Assembly: GCA_013397075.1 (NCBI GenBank)
Contig: VWZS01000850.1
Coordinates: 682,001-746,000 of the forward strand
Reading direction: 5' to 3'
DNA length: 64,000 nucleotides
From: Rhabdornis inornatus
Taxonomy: Eukaryota; Chordata; Aves; Passeriformes; Rhabdornithidae
This document shows positions 1-12,000 of this stretch, one piece after another (position 1 is the first letter of the stretch; every line of letters starts with the position of its first letter). The notes under the pieces were generated by a model, which searched no databases, had not been told where the DNA came from, and was given only the letters and a program-made list of their open reading frames with translations. The translations under genes were made by a program, and so were the position numbers.

Positions 1-3000
1 TGTAATGCAGGAAAAAAGACAGAGATGATTTGCCTAACTAATAGGTAGATATCAAATATTAATTAATGTTTCATTCTAAATTATTTCTGTGGTACTCTTA
101 TGCTTATATTTCTAAAAGTTTGACTCCTAAAGTACAATGAAGTAATTCGATTTTTGCCTTCTCAAGCAAAACATTCTTTTGTCTGCTAATTTTCAATGTT
201 TAACAATAGGACATCCTCTACTGAACATTGAACTTATGTGTTATTATTGTATGTGAGCATTTTGAGCTGGTAGAATTGTAGGCAAGTGGTTAGAACCTAC
301 TTCCAGGAGGGTAAAAAAATACAGTAAAACTCTCATCTAAAGAGATTTATTTTTGAAAAAAATTCTTTCTTTTTTTAATATTAGAGAAAGAACTGAACAT
401 TAGTGAATTACAGATTCTGAAGAACTCAACAGAGTAAAATTAGATGGAATGGCAATAATAGAGGAATGAAAGGTATATAGTGAACTTTTGTATAATGGCA
501 TTACTGACATCTCTTTGGGTATCCAAATTAACATTCATAGTGCAATGCTATAAGCACACATTTATGAAGATACCAAACTCTCAATTTTGGAAAGAAAGTA
601 ATTATTTTGCTTGAGGATTCTGGGTAATAATTTATTTAAATGCCATATGTTTCAAGAGAAGAATAGGTCTCAATTGTCCCTTACTGAATTCAGGTGGACT
701 TGGCATGTCAGAACATGACTCCAGCACAAACCTGATACTTTACTCTTTTTTTCCTTTTAACTTTGATGGATAAACCAAAATAAATTCTATGAAAATATGT
801 TCAGACACAAAATCTGGTCTAATTTTTCCATGAAATATGAGGGAGTGAAAGACAGCCAGTAATGTACCTGGTGTACTCATTTGTGGTCATGTAAAGAATC
901 TTGCTCAAACATTACCAGAAATATTCCTTTGGGATATTGGAGAAGTCTGCATCTTAGTCTCAAAGGAGCAATGGTCCCTTATTGGTGTTTCCAGACACTT
1001 TAGGTGCTCTGCAGAGCTGTGAGGAACAAAAAAAGAGAAGTTTTTAAAACCTATGCCTATTGCTTTCATGACTTGAATTTAGAGGGAGATGAAAGCATGT
1101 CCAGGGCAGTGTGCTTGCTTATTCAGTGCTATTGATCCTGAGCTGGCAAAGTTCTCATCTACTGCTCTGGAGCTCTAAGAGTTCAGCCAGTAAATTCAGT
1201 AGGATCAGTTTGCCCTTGACAATCAGGAATTTGACATAAGGGTTCTGCTAAGAGCTGAAAATAGTGAGCAGTGCTGTCACTACCACTCCTTTTACCAACT
1301 GAATTTACAGCCACGTGTCTGATGGTAAATGCCAGGCAGTGTTGTGATCTGCATGATGAGCCGTGACTGGTGGCTCTGCTGACCTTTCTTGCATCTATTT
1401 CCAGAGACTGCTTTTAAAACTAAATATTTAAGTGGTTTGCTGCTTATCTCACAGATACTGGAGCTTTCAAAGGCATTGAAAGGGTTTTGTCTTTGAATTT
1501 AATGGGTTTAAGAGTTTATGACAAGTCTCTAAAGCACCTAGGTAAAGGAGTATTTAGTGAAACACTGCCTATCCCTTAAGTGGACTGCATGTTGTAGAAG
1601 TTTCAGTCCTAGGTGAGTTGTCCAGACTTTATAATCATTGTGGCACAGCTGGACACCCAAGAAACTGCTCTTAGGAGACAAGCAGGGAGTGTCCTATGTC
1701 CAGAAGATGGATGGAGAGGACAAAGATGAAAATCTTCCTCCAGGGAATTTTAAACCTCTTGTGTAGCTGGACAAGCAGAAAGATAATTTTACTGTGCATA
1801 AAACCTGAGGAAAACTGTCCTTTTGTATTAGTAGTGTGGAACCAGAACTCCATCTGCCCAGAAATTTGTTTCTACAAATGGAAAAAATTTGTCAGGAGAG
1901 AACAAGAAGGATCTGCTCCTCAGTGGCTGCTACCCAAACAGTTAAGTCTCTCAGCTGGGACCAGGCATCTTGGGATCAAGTTCTTGTTCTGCTTGGAGCA
2001 TGGCAGGGGCTTCAAGCAGCTCACCAGATGTGGCTCATTGCACATATATACACCAGGAGAAATTTAGATCCTCCCTGGATTAAGTGGCAGTTAAGTAGCT
2101 GAAGAACATAAAAGAAGCCAAAATGTAAGTTAAATGTGTAAGTAGGAATGCAGACACCCATGTATCATGTAAGATCTGAACCTAAACACTTAAACTTCCT
2201 GAGTATTAAATATCCTCAGCAGAAATGCATTGCAAACTCTACAGCTACACTTGGATATATTCATAAACTATAAATGTTTGCTAACCTGGCAAAAAAGCAT
2301 GTAACCAAGAACTTGGTGAGACAAGTGAAATTTGTCTTTTATTACCTCCAGTATAAACTGGAAGTAATAAAAGACAAGTCTTTTATTACCTCCAGTTTGT
2401 ACTTCTGTTTTAAAATCCCAGAGAACTCCTTGTTTTAAAACTATACAGGAAGCCAGACTTTCAACCGAATCATAATCTGGAATCTTTGTCACAATGCACT
2501 GTAGATAAGTGGTGTTATTGGAAGGAATAGCATGTTGAGGAATTGTTTCCACGTTATTGTAGAACTTTCTTGCTCCATTTTTCCATGCAAATGCTGTATC
2601 TGTACAGTCATCATCTTCACATGAGGGTTTATAGGAAAAACACCATGATAAGTGTTGAATAGAGTCCCAGTTATATGAATACATAATAAAGTTCTATGAA
2701 GTCTCATCAGAAGATTTTCCCCCAAATTATCTTATAGGCAGCAGATTTATCTCACTTACTGGAACAGCATTTGTAAGACAAAAAAAGTTGGTATCATCAT
2801 TTGTCTTGGAGGTTTTTCATGTTTGAGAAGACAGAAAAAAAGGTAATTTTGATCTGAGGAAAAGCTGGACAAAGTTAGTGCTTCCTCAGAGAAAATGGCT
2901 AAACCTTTTAAAGTTTGTGGAATAGCAAGGTCCGTATAAAATTTTGATTATCTTAGAAACTATTTATACCAAATAAACTTGTGATTTCATCCTCCCCACC

Positions 3001-3414
3001 CCTTCCTTCCTATTAAAAGTTTATTTGCCAGTGCATTAGAGATCTTTTCAAATGTATTTGTTCTCATTAGCTAGTGAGAACAAATTTGGTTGTTAAACTC
3101 CTGCTGAAGACCCTGCTTTCTTCACCCCTTGCTCCTATATCTCGCCACCAGATACATTTCCTATTCTTCCAGCAATAGATTTTCTGTAGGAGCTTTCCAA
3201 CTGCTTGCTCTAACCTGTCTTTTAGGAGGTATCTGGCAACACTGATGTTTACTCTTTCAAACTGATACATTTCACACAATAATTTAACTACCTTTGTTTT
3301 TGCAAAGTTACCTTTCCTACTGAAACTGGACAAAGCTAAGGTATCAGGAGTTGGATTGCACTGGCCTTGGGAGGTACGCAAGAGTGTAGTGATGTATTGT
3401 TCTTATANCTGGCT
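1..3414. other. Unique AT-rich non-coding sequence
   Basis: I see no gene or interspersed repeat here. Open frames of up to 138 codons on both strands overlap one another, have no recognisable domain, and lack a paired splice acceptor and donor. The one structured element is the foldback at 2,334-2,402, listed separately. A single undetermined base sits at 3,407, just before the CR1 piece, and may mark a patched assembly join. The sequence could be intron or intergenic; nothing in it decides between the two. Confidence 0.6.
2334..2402. repeat. Foldback: direct and inverted copies of a 19-25 bp unit
   Basis: The 19-mer GTCTTTTATTACCTCCAGT occurs at 2,334-2,352 and again, identical, at 2,378-2,396. 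Between them, 2,357-2,375 is its reverse complement with one mismatch. The second hairpin is longer: arms 2,351-2,375 and 2,378-2,402 pair at 23 of 25 positions around a 2-base AA loop. The order is therefore unit, inverted unit, unit. This is seen directly. The likely origin is replication template switching, or a small inverted duplication followed by a direct copy. No transposon ends are visible. Confidence 0.9.
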
Positions 3415-3640
3415 TATGTTAGATATTAGGAAGAAACTGTTTACTGTGAGACTGTGAGGCACTGTAACAGGTTTCCCAGAGAAGCTGGGGATGCTCCATC
3501 TCTGGAAGTGTTCAAGGGCAAGTTGGATGGGGCTTTGAGCAACATGGTCTAGTGAAAGACATCCCTGCCCATAGCATTGAGGTTGGAACTAGATTACCTT
3601 TAAGGTCTCTTCCAACCCAAACCATTCTATGATTCTGTGA
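3415..3640 (+). mobile_element. CR1 LINE, 5'-truncated 3' end
   Basis: The sequence follows the well-known CR1 3' end in order: TTAGATATTAGGAAGAAACT, a GGCACTGTAACAGG block, CCCAGAGAAGCTG, GGAAGTGTTCAAGG, TTGGATGGGGCTTTGAGCAA, TCTTCCAACCCAAACC, and the terminal ATTCTATGATTCTGTGA octamer-type tail. CR1 elements are typically 5' truncated and end in this short tandem instead of poly(A), as here. The piece is only about 226 bp, so it carries just the end of ORF2 and the 3' UTR and has no coding capacity. Moderate divergence makes it an old, fixed copy. Confidence 0.93.
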
Positions 3641-5917
3641 AATAAAATTGTGCTTCACTGTCTTCCTCAGGATGTTCATTTTTGTGTTTTGTGAGTTGAC
3701 AGAGGAAGATCCTGAGAGGAAGAGTAGGGAAAGGTGTTGCCTCTCAGCTTTTTATCAGTTTTTATAGTCTGGTTAAACAAACACAGGCACCTTAGCAGAA
3801 GTAAATGCTACTAAGGCACATTTTACTAGGCAAGCATTCTGCACACCTGGGTCTGTCTATACCCAATTACCACAGTATATCATTAGGTGATGTTATGTAG
3901 CTTTTAAAACAACTAAAAGCTGCTGGAAGACGTTTTCAAATATCTGTAGACAGCATGTCCCCAGCATTATCTGCATGTCTCCCAACAAGAAAAGAGCTCA
4001 ATCCCAAGGAAGAAGTAACAACAGTTAATAAGGGAGAAAACTAAGCCAAGAATTTTAAAAGATGTTAAAAAGAAAGGAAGGATGTAGGATTGTGCAGTGA
4101 GCCAGGACACTGTAACTAACAAGAAAAACACTTTTAAATGTAGCATAGGAAAATTAGGCTGATTTATGGGATTTTTTTGCTAATAATGAAGTCTATTAGG
4201 CTGTAGAAAGTTTTCCAAGGAAAGTGGTAGAATACCCATCCTTTGGGATGTATAAAAAGAGCCTGAACAAAGCTCTCAAACCATAAAATAAGCAGGACTC
4301 TGGCACTGACCTTCAAGAAGGAAAAGATGAAGAAATGGCTTTTTCAATAACTAATTTTCACAAGTCTATGAGAACATAAAACTAAACAGTTAAAAAATAA
4401 GTGAGGCAGAAATATTGCTGTAAACATGAGAGATTTATCTGAAAGCACTAATTGATTGTCAATAAATCTGTTCCCTGATGAGAAGAGAAAACTTGAAAAA
4501 ATATTTCTACACCACAAAATTGTCCCCAACTGAAAAGAAATAGAACTTATTTTTAGCAGTGTATTCATCGACTGTTACTTGAGTGCATATTTTTTTCCTT
4601 TGCCCAGTGAAATGATGCTTTTTGTTTCCTAATGGTAACCAAAGGAAAAGGTGATCTCTGAAAAATTAACTTTATGAGCTGAAAAAGGGACTTTTGAAAT
4701 ACAGATATAAAGGACTTTTGGAATACAATATTAAGGTGTTTGTCTCTCTCCTAACAGAAGTGGAAAGCCCCCATGAAGTTTAGCAGTATTTGGACTGCTT
4801 AAAAGTCTAAACATCACTTAACAGTCTAGACATCACACAGGACAGCCACTGTGTAAAAGAATGAGATCAGAGCAAGTCTTAAACTTATCGAAGTCTGTGT
4901 CTAGTGATAATGATCTCATTTTTTTTCCCCCGCAAGAAAAATTAAATGAAGGAAAAGCTGGCCTTAGAAAACATCATCAAAATAAATATATCATTGTCTT
5001 TTTTGTGGGGAACTGGTGATGACGGTGAGATATGGATATTAGGAAAATTATGGTTACTGCAAGTGCTTTGGGAATCTAAAGTTCCTTTTTTTTTTTTTTT
5101 TTTTTGCAATGAGATTAAAAGTATAATAAGATTTTATTGATTTGGCATAAAAGGTCTTCAGATACTTGGATTTTAAAGTTCTACCACAATTAGGTGGTAC
5201 CGCCTTTTGTTCCTTCCCTGACTTTGTATTAGAGTGCAGCATCTCCAAGGATTTGGCCCTGAATCTCCTCTGCAAAAGTGAAAAGACCACCAAGGTTTTC
5301 CCGAAGCCCCATGAGGTAGTGGTCCCAGCATGCCACTATTCATTAAATATTTTCATTTTTTGCAGTATGTATTGAGATCATTTTGGTCACACTTAATATA
5401 TTTCATTTAAATTAGAAAGTACTCTTGCTGAAGGGTGTGAGCAAATTCTCCCCAAGGCTATAAGCATCTCATTTCCCATGACTTCAAATAAAGAAAAATC
5501 AACTAAAAACGTAAGTCAAGAATTAAAAAGAGAGAGCTATGCTCTTTGTCACATCAGCCAGCCCGCTATTGAAAGAGACTCCATGAGCTTTCACATCTCC
5601 AGCCTAGTGGGGAATAGAATTTTAAAGCATTTGAAACTGTTAGTTTAATAATATTAAAAGGTTTTAAGACCATTTTTATTATGAGGTAAAGGATATTGAC
5701 TTTTCTCATGATTTCCAGTTCCAGCATTCTATTATTAATTAAAACATTGTGTGCCAGTGGCTTTTCTTTCCTTTTTCACTTCCTTTTGCTCTTTACTTTT
5801 CAGCTGGCCATGGGTTTTATATATTTCAGAGCTGAAAAACATAGGGATTTTTTCTCATTCTTGCCATGACAAGGAACCAGTTCTGTTCTAGAGGGAAATA
5901 CAACCGTTAAAAATAAT
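3641..5917. other. Unique non-coding sequence
   Basis: No gene is seen. Small structures only: a 14-bp near-direct repeat (AGTCTAAACATCAC at 4,804-4,817 and AGTCTAGACATCAC at 4,823-4,836, one mismatch) and a 20-base T run at 5,086-5,105. The T run is not followed by any recognisable retroposed gene on the minus strand. Overlapping short open frames near 5.1-5.4 kb run through the T tract and look accidental. Confidence 0.55.
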
Positions 5918-6030
5918 TAGACTAGACGACACTAGACTAGAATAGACTAGAATAGTTCCAGTGGGAAGGACTGATGAGGTCTGTCTTTATGGCTAGGCAT
6001 TGACCTGAGCTGGCCACACTCCAGAGCACA
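5918..6030 (-). mobile_element. Possible CR1 tail remnant
   Basis: A degenerate tandem of ACTAGA / AGAATAG units (5,928-5,955) is followed by GTTCCAGTGGGAAGGACTGA. In songbird CR1 copies inserted on the minus strand, a short AGAATAG-type tandem is followed by GTTxxAGTTGGAAGGGACC and a GATCATCTAGTCC-like block. The order fits, but the body after the first 25 bases is too diverged for certainty. The alternative is a chance minisatellite. Confidence 0.4.
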
Positions 6031-9000
6031 TCTCTCTAAACTCTCTGTTCTCACTCTTCGTCTGAATCACACTCCTAAAGAGTCTTTTACTTATGACCAC
6101 TGTGAGTAGGGCCCAAGGCAATACAGGTAAACATCAGAAAACTTTTTGACACTAAAAGCTATGAACTGTTTGGTTGCCTCGGGAGGTTGGGAAGCTTTCA
6201 CCTTCAATGACAGATTTTGGTGTTAAAACTGCACGAGTAATGGCTGATCTTGTTTTAGGATAAGAAGCAAGCTAGGTGATCTCTTAAGGCACTTTCCTAT
6301 TTTTGAATAAACCTCTGGGCCTAATTTCCTTAGCTGACTAGAAAGGAGTTGCTGACTGGGTTAGCTGCCCAAGGCTGAGTGATGTGCATGACCATGCAGG
6401 TCTAGCACTTCAGTAAGTTCTGTTACTACAGTGTGCCATGAAATTTCAAGGGTGTCTGCTGAATGGAAAGTGTTCTTCTCATTCATGTCTAGAGGCCCTT
6501 TCTCACAGACTAGAGCAGCCTTCTATTTCTCCAAGTTACTCCATTCACTTAATCTACCTCTGTCTGTTGTCCTGTTTCCAGAAGACCACTGCCAGTTCAA
6601 TACACTGAGCGGCTCTGGAAATCAATCAGGCTTGATAGTGATTGCCTAAAAGTCCCAATCTCAGCAGAAGGTAGAAAGGGCTGCCAAAATCATAAGCACA
6701 TTTACATTATTATGGTGTAAGCTGCAATAAAGAATTGGGTTTTTTACATCTGCTACAAAGGGTGGTGAAGGTTTCATTTATCCCCAGTCTTTTACATGTA
6801 GTTACTGCATATGCATGACTCATTTTCTCTGTGTTAGACAGAAGACATAAGCTCTGATTTGCAGAAAAGTTGAATCCTCATATGCGTCATTGGAATCTTT
6901 GATCCCTGTGCTTTCAACTTATAAAGACTTACGCAATACTTAATATATTGAAAAAAATTGGCGGGTAAAGTCTTAATTTCGTCACCAAAAACTGATGGCT
7001 TGTTTTCTTTTACATCTATGACTCAGTTGCATGAAAGTAAATTCTCTCCTAGCAATTTAGAGTGCATATACCAGTAATAAGAACTATAGATAAGCTCATG
7101 ACAAAGAAACATAACCTTTAAAATTCAACATTACTGACAGCTTAAATGATAAGTTTAGTAATCAAAGCTATTTCTTCTTACAAGAAAAGGACTTTTGGCA
7201 ACTTTGTGCTAATTTTAGTTAGCTTATAGTTCTTATTTCCTTCTTATCTGAACTACCATTTGTACTGACTAGAAATAGGAGTTTGCTTTTTGTTTTTTTG
7301 AAAAGGTTTTATTTTAACAAGTTTTGGAGGGGGGATATTTTTTGGGTAAAAGACTTTCACTGTGTCATTTTGTAAACACACCTACATGTATACATGTATT
7401 TATAAAATCTTGATTTAACTCCCTGTTTCCTTCTGCTACATTTTCTTCTGTAACCATGGCAGCAATTGTGTAAGAGATGGTGGTTATCACCAGCAGTGTT
7501 GTTATCTTTTAGTCCTCACAATCAGCTCTTTTTTTTGCGAACTTTGGCTCCACTAGCACCAAGAAATCTGTATCTTGTCAGATTTCTTGGCTGATGTGCT
7601 CCTGACTGTGACCTCTCACTTTGAGATGTGCCAGTGACATTGAGTTCCAGTGCAAAGTGTACTATAAAGTTGTGGGATCACCAGAGTGTGACACCACAGC
7701 AGGACTCTTTTAAGCTGAGAAGATTTTCTTAACTGATGAGTTAACAAGATGATAGACCAAAAATACCCTGGGACAGATTCAGTTCCATATGCTGGCCTCT
7801 CTGTGCCTCAGGAATTCAGTTGTATCTGGCCAAATGAAAATTTCCCAGCAGAAGAGAGAGTTCAGTAGACATTAGATTGGCATGGTCCTGAATCTTAACA
7901 GTCACAGCCCATAAAATAAGAAACCTGAGGTTGGAGGGGATGGGCCCTGAGAGCTACTATACTCCAGAAAAATTCCATCAGGCTGTCTTAAGACCATTGT
8001 CATCTTGTGTAAGCTGGACCAGCCTGAGAGTTGCTCTAACACACTCTGTCACTGTGGCCAGTGCTGGCAAAGAATCAAACAGTTGTAACCAAATCTTCCT
8101 AATTGCTCCCTTTCTCTCCTGCACTGATCAGCTCTAGGCCATAGCAATGATTTGCCTCTCTGTGGTCAAGATTTGCTTTCCAGGCAGTTGTAGCATTGTT
8201 CAGTGTAGTGGGTGCAAATCAAAAGTGGAGCTGGGTAGGAAAAAGGCTTTTTCATCTTGCAAAAAGTATTTTAATCAAAGGACTTTTACTACCCCAAGGA
8301 AAACCCAGAAATTTTTTAAATGGTTCATGGACAGTAGCATAACTGACAGTTTAGACTAGACCTGGACTTAGGGCACTCATCTGAGATGTAGAAACTTAGT
8401 TTTACCTGTTTCTGTATGGGAACATGAAATAGATCTTTGCTTCTCTGAGGTTAGGTGTGTTCCCCTCTTTCTTTATCTATACTTGGAATACTGTTCAACA
8501 AGTGAGAATCTTTCACTAAAAAAGAATTCAAATTATGATGTTTTTGCTGAAAACTTAGATTTAGCTAAAATAGCATGTTTCAATATGTGCACATAAAAAT
8601 TGTAAAACAAAAATATCCTGACTTGCTTTAATTTGAAGGTCTGGATTCTTTTCTAAGGTCTAATTTATCCCATGGTTCTTGCCAAGTTGATTTTTCTTCA
8701 GCTGCAAAAGGAAGAGTACAAATGATGGCTTTTCTCTAGTTGATAAAGGGACACTACTTATTTTTTATTTTTGTGCACTGACTACTGAAGAAATCAGGTT
8801 AATCCTTTGAACTAAGAAAATACACAATCTACTGCTGTTTGTGGCACTGGAAGAAGGTGAGAAGCAAACTTCATAAGCTTCCACTTGTTTAGATAACTGT
8901 GATATATATTGAGAGGATAGATGGATAATCTAAATTTTTACCTTTCACTGATTCCCTCTTATTCAGATGACTCAGTTCCTTCCTGTCTTCCCTGTCACTT

Positions 9001-12000
9001 CCTATTATGTTGATGGAGATGCTTGGGCTTTGTTTCTGCTTCAAAGTGTATTTTGGTCCCTGATTCTGTGCAAAATGAACTTGGCCAATACTTTTTTGGC
9101 TGCTTTAAAATCCCTAAAACTATGCATAGCTCACATTTTAGAGCAGGCAAAAGCCTTGGACATGGAGGGAAATAAGCATTTTGCACCCTGCTGCTTCGAT
9201 GGTCTCTCAGCATAGTAAGCATCACAACCTACTACATAGGGCTGTCATTCTGTGAAACGAGCTGGAAGGTTTCTGTGTCCAATTACAAAGCAACCAGACA
9301 TGTCCTGAAGGAGATCTGTGGTAAGAAGGGACCAGTTTTCTCTGCTGTAATGCTCCAGAGGAATTAGGTATTAGGTATTATTCCCTTTCCTCACAGTACT
9401 TAGGAAGACTACTTGTGCTGTTCAAGTCAAAACTGGAAAATTAATATAACATATTCCTGCATCAGCCACTTCTGGATTTATAACACATTCAACACCTAAC
9501 CTAAGGCTCTGTACTTCTGCATCTGCAGTTGGCATTGCATCAATAAATCAGTAGATTTATCAGAAATCTAGCAAATATTATTGGGAGTCCTTTTCAACCA
9601 ATCATGATACAGGCTGAACTTTACGGTTTATTTTTCAGACATGTAAAATCTGAACAAATAGTGAAAGGAATACTGCAAAGAGCTATAGATTATAAGATCA
9701 CAAGTCAACAATAAGTGGAAAATCGGTACTTTAAACTAGAATTTTGTCCTAAATAGAGCTGTGCAGAAAAATTAATGCAGAGTGAAAAACCAGAACAAAT
9801 TCTGTTTTCCTGAAGACATTTTGTATTAAGTTTCATGCAGCTGAGAAACATCTGTTCAGCTGTTTGTTTCAAGAGAGGGAAATCATGCTGTTGTATGAAG
9901 CAAAGTGAGCCTAGAAGCTTTCATTTGGTCATTCAGAAAGTGCTTGCTTTATTAGAACTATGAAGTCAGATCAAGATAATACCATATTCCTACATGAAGT
10001 CTTAGGTGAAGTCTGAATGTCAAAATCCAAATATCTGTCTTGCAAATTGAAAATTTAATTGACTTTAATTGTCTACATTCCCAAAACTATACCCATCCTG
10101 ACAGCCTGCTTGATGCCTAACTCACATCTATGCCTTTTTTGAGGGAAGAATGAATATTGCTACATCTATGTTAATAAATACAGTGTTGGGAATGTTCCTG
10201 GATGTAATAACTTGGTCATCTAACTGTTAAATTATTAGAAGGGTTCCTAGTATGATTTTGACCTGGACCAGCTAGTACTATCCCAAACAATTGCTGAGTA
10301 CAGTAAGGATTTCCAGAGGCCAAAGGTTATTCAGAGATCACAGGCAATTTGGCTGCTGCTAGCATGTTTTGAAAGATGAGAATTTAGGAGCATGGATGCT
10401 GCTCCATGCCAGTTGGACTCAGTGACAGAAAACAGTCCCACACTCATTTGATTTACTAGTATATACGTAGCCAATGTGTTTTCTCTGTCTCCCAGAGAGG
10501 CTTAGTTTAGTAGGTGTTGTTGAGAAAACGAAACACTTTCCAAAGTTGGGATTTTTCAGAAAATGAAGTTATCTTTGACACTTTATGCCCATCCATAATG
10601 CTCCATTTTCCCATCTCCCCTACCTTATCGTGGTGTAAAATACCCAGCTGCCTCCTGACTGAATTCCTAAGGGAATACCAGTCTGCATTCCCAATATGTT
10701 ACAACCCAAAGCAACCCTCAAAACAGCCTTTGGGGGAAGAAATTGAGATGCTGAAGCTGAGGCAGTCATCATCAATTTTAGTTTCTTTAGAGTAGCATCC
10801 CAGCACAGAGAATTTGTTCCATCTAAAGAGAACATAAAGGCACATAGGCAGAAGGCTGACATGGAGCCTAGTGAAGAAAAAAATCACTATTTGATGGGAA
10901 GACTGATGTTCCAGGCCTTGCTTCCAACATCATCCCTCTGTTTTTGCAGTTGTGGGGATGCAAGACAGAAAACACATATCTCATTCCCCTTAAATAGACT
11001 TCGAATGTAGGAGTTTCTCTTACCTCCACTACCTTTGTAACTCTGGCTATGAGTTAGATGGGAAGCTGTGTCCATCTTCATTTTACTGAAGAAAAATCTT
11101 CACAGAAAAATGTAGTAAGAGGAAAATGGGATGCAGTTAAGTGTTCAAACCCTCTCAGCCATAGCAGGCTCTGTGGTGCTTCCAGAGAAGAGCTGTTCAG
11201 CTTTGTATTATTTACAATGAGGATGCTGACTTTGGTAGATCCAGTGTCATTCCTAAATAGTTTATATCAGCAATATTTTTCTAAAAAATACGGCTAGGAG
11301 TTCAAAACTTCACCCCTGCTTATCTGCTTATCAGTTGCCTTTGTTTTCCTTATTCACATTGGGATAAGGTAGATGCTGAGTGTCTATCCGAAAGTGCTGC
11401 TGTTAAACAAAGAAAGTGTGGATGTCACAGACATTTCATATTTATTTTTTAAAATACTGAAATACTTTTTAAACTTTTAGAAGAATTCTTTAAAAGCAGG
11501 TTTTTAATATTTTTTTTTAATTTTAAAACCAGCATTAATTCTTCACATTACTTAATTAGGCTGTGTTTTCACATGCAATCAAAAATTTGCTATTTGCATT
11601 TGTATTTATTGAATAAATTTGTCATGAGACTGCACATCCTCTCTTTTTCTTCTTTTGGAGATATCCAAAGCACCCAATATGCTGAAAGTTTACAGTTTAA
11701 ATGCCCTCAGCATTGGGTTTAACACACCCAAACCGTTCACCTTGAAATACTTTATGTGTAATTTTAATGTTATCTTGTTTAACAGGATGCTGGTTTCTCC
11801 CATCCAGCTGAAGCCTGGAGAGAACCCAGCCTATATCATGTGTTATTCTTTCCAGTAGACTTTTTACCCATACAGCTTGACTGCAAACAAAACCCACAAC
11901 CTAATTAGTACAGAAAAAAACCTAAACTAATTAGAAACTGTGTTTCTTTAAATAAAATTTGCTATGCCAGCTGTATATCATGCCATACTCTTCACAACAT

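Noticed and set aside
5086..5105. T run as the tail of a minus-strand processed pseudogene
   Set aside because: The sequence to its right (5,106-5,400) resembles no gene I recognise on the minus strand.
7925..7990. Minus-strand CR1 end (GAGGTTGGAGGGGATGGGCC)
   Set aside because: Only about 20 bases are similar and no tail tandem precedes them.
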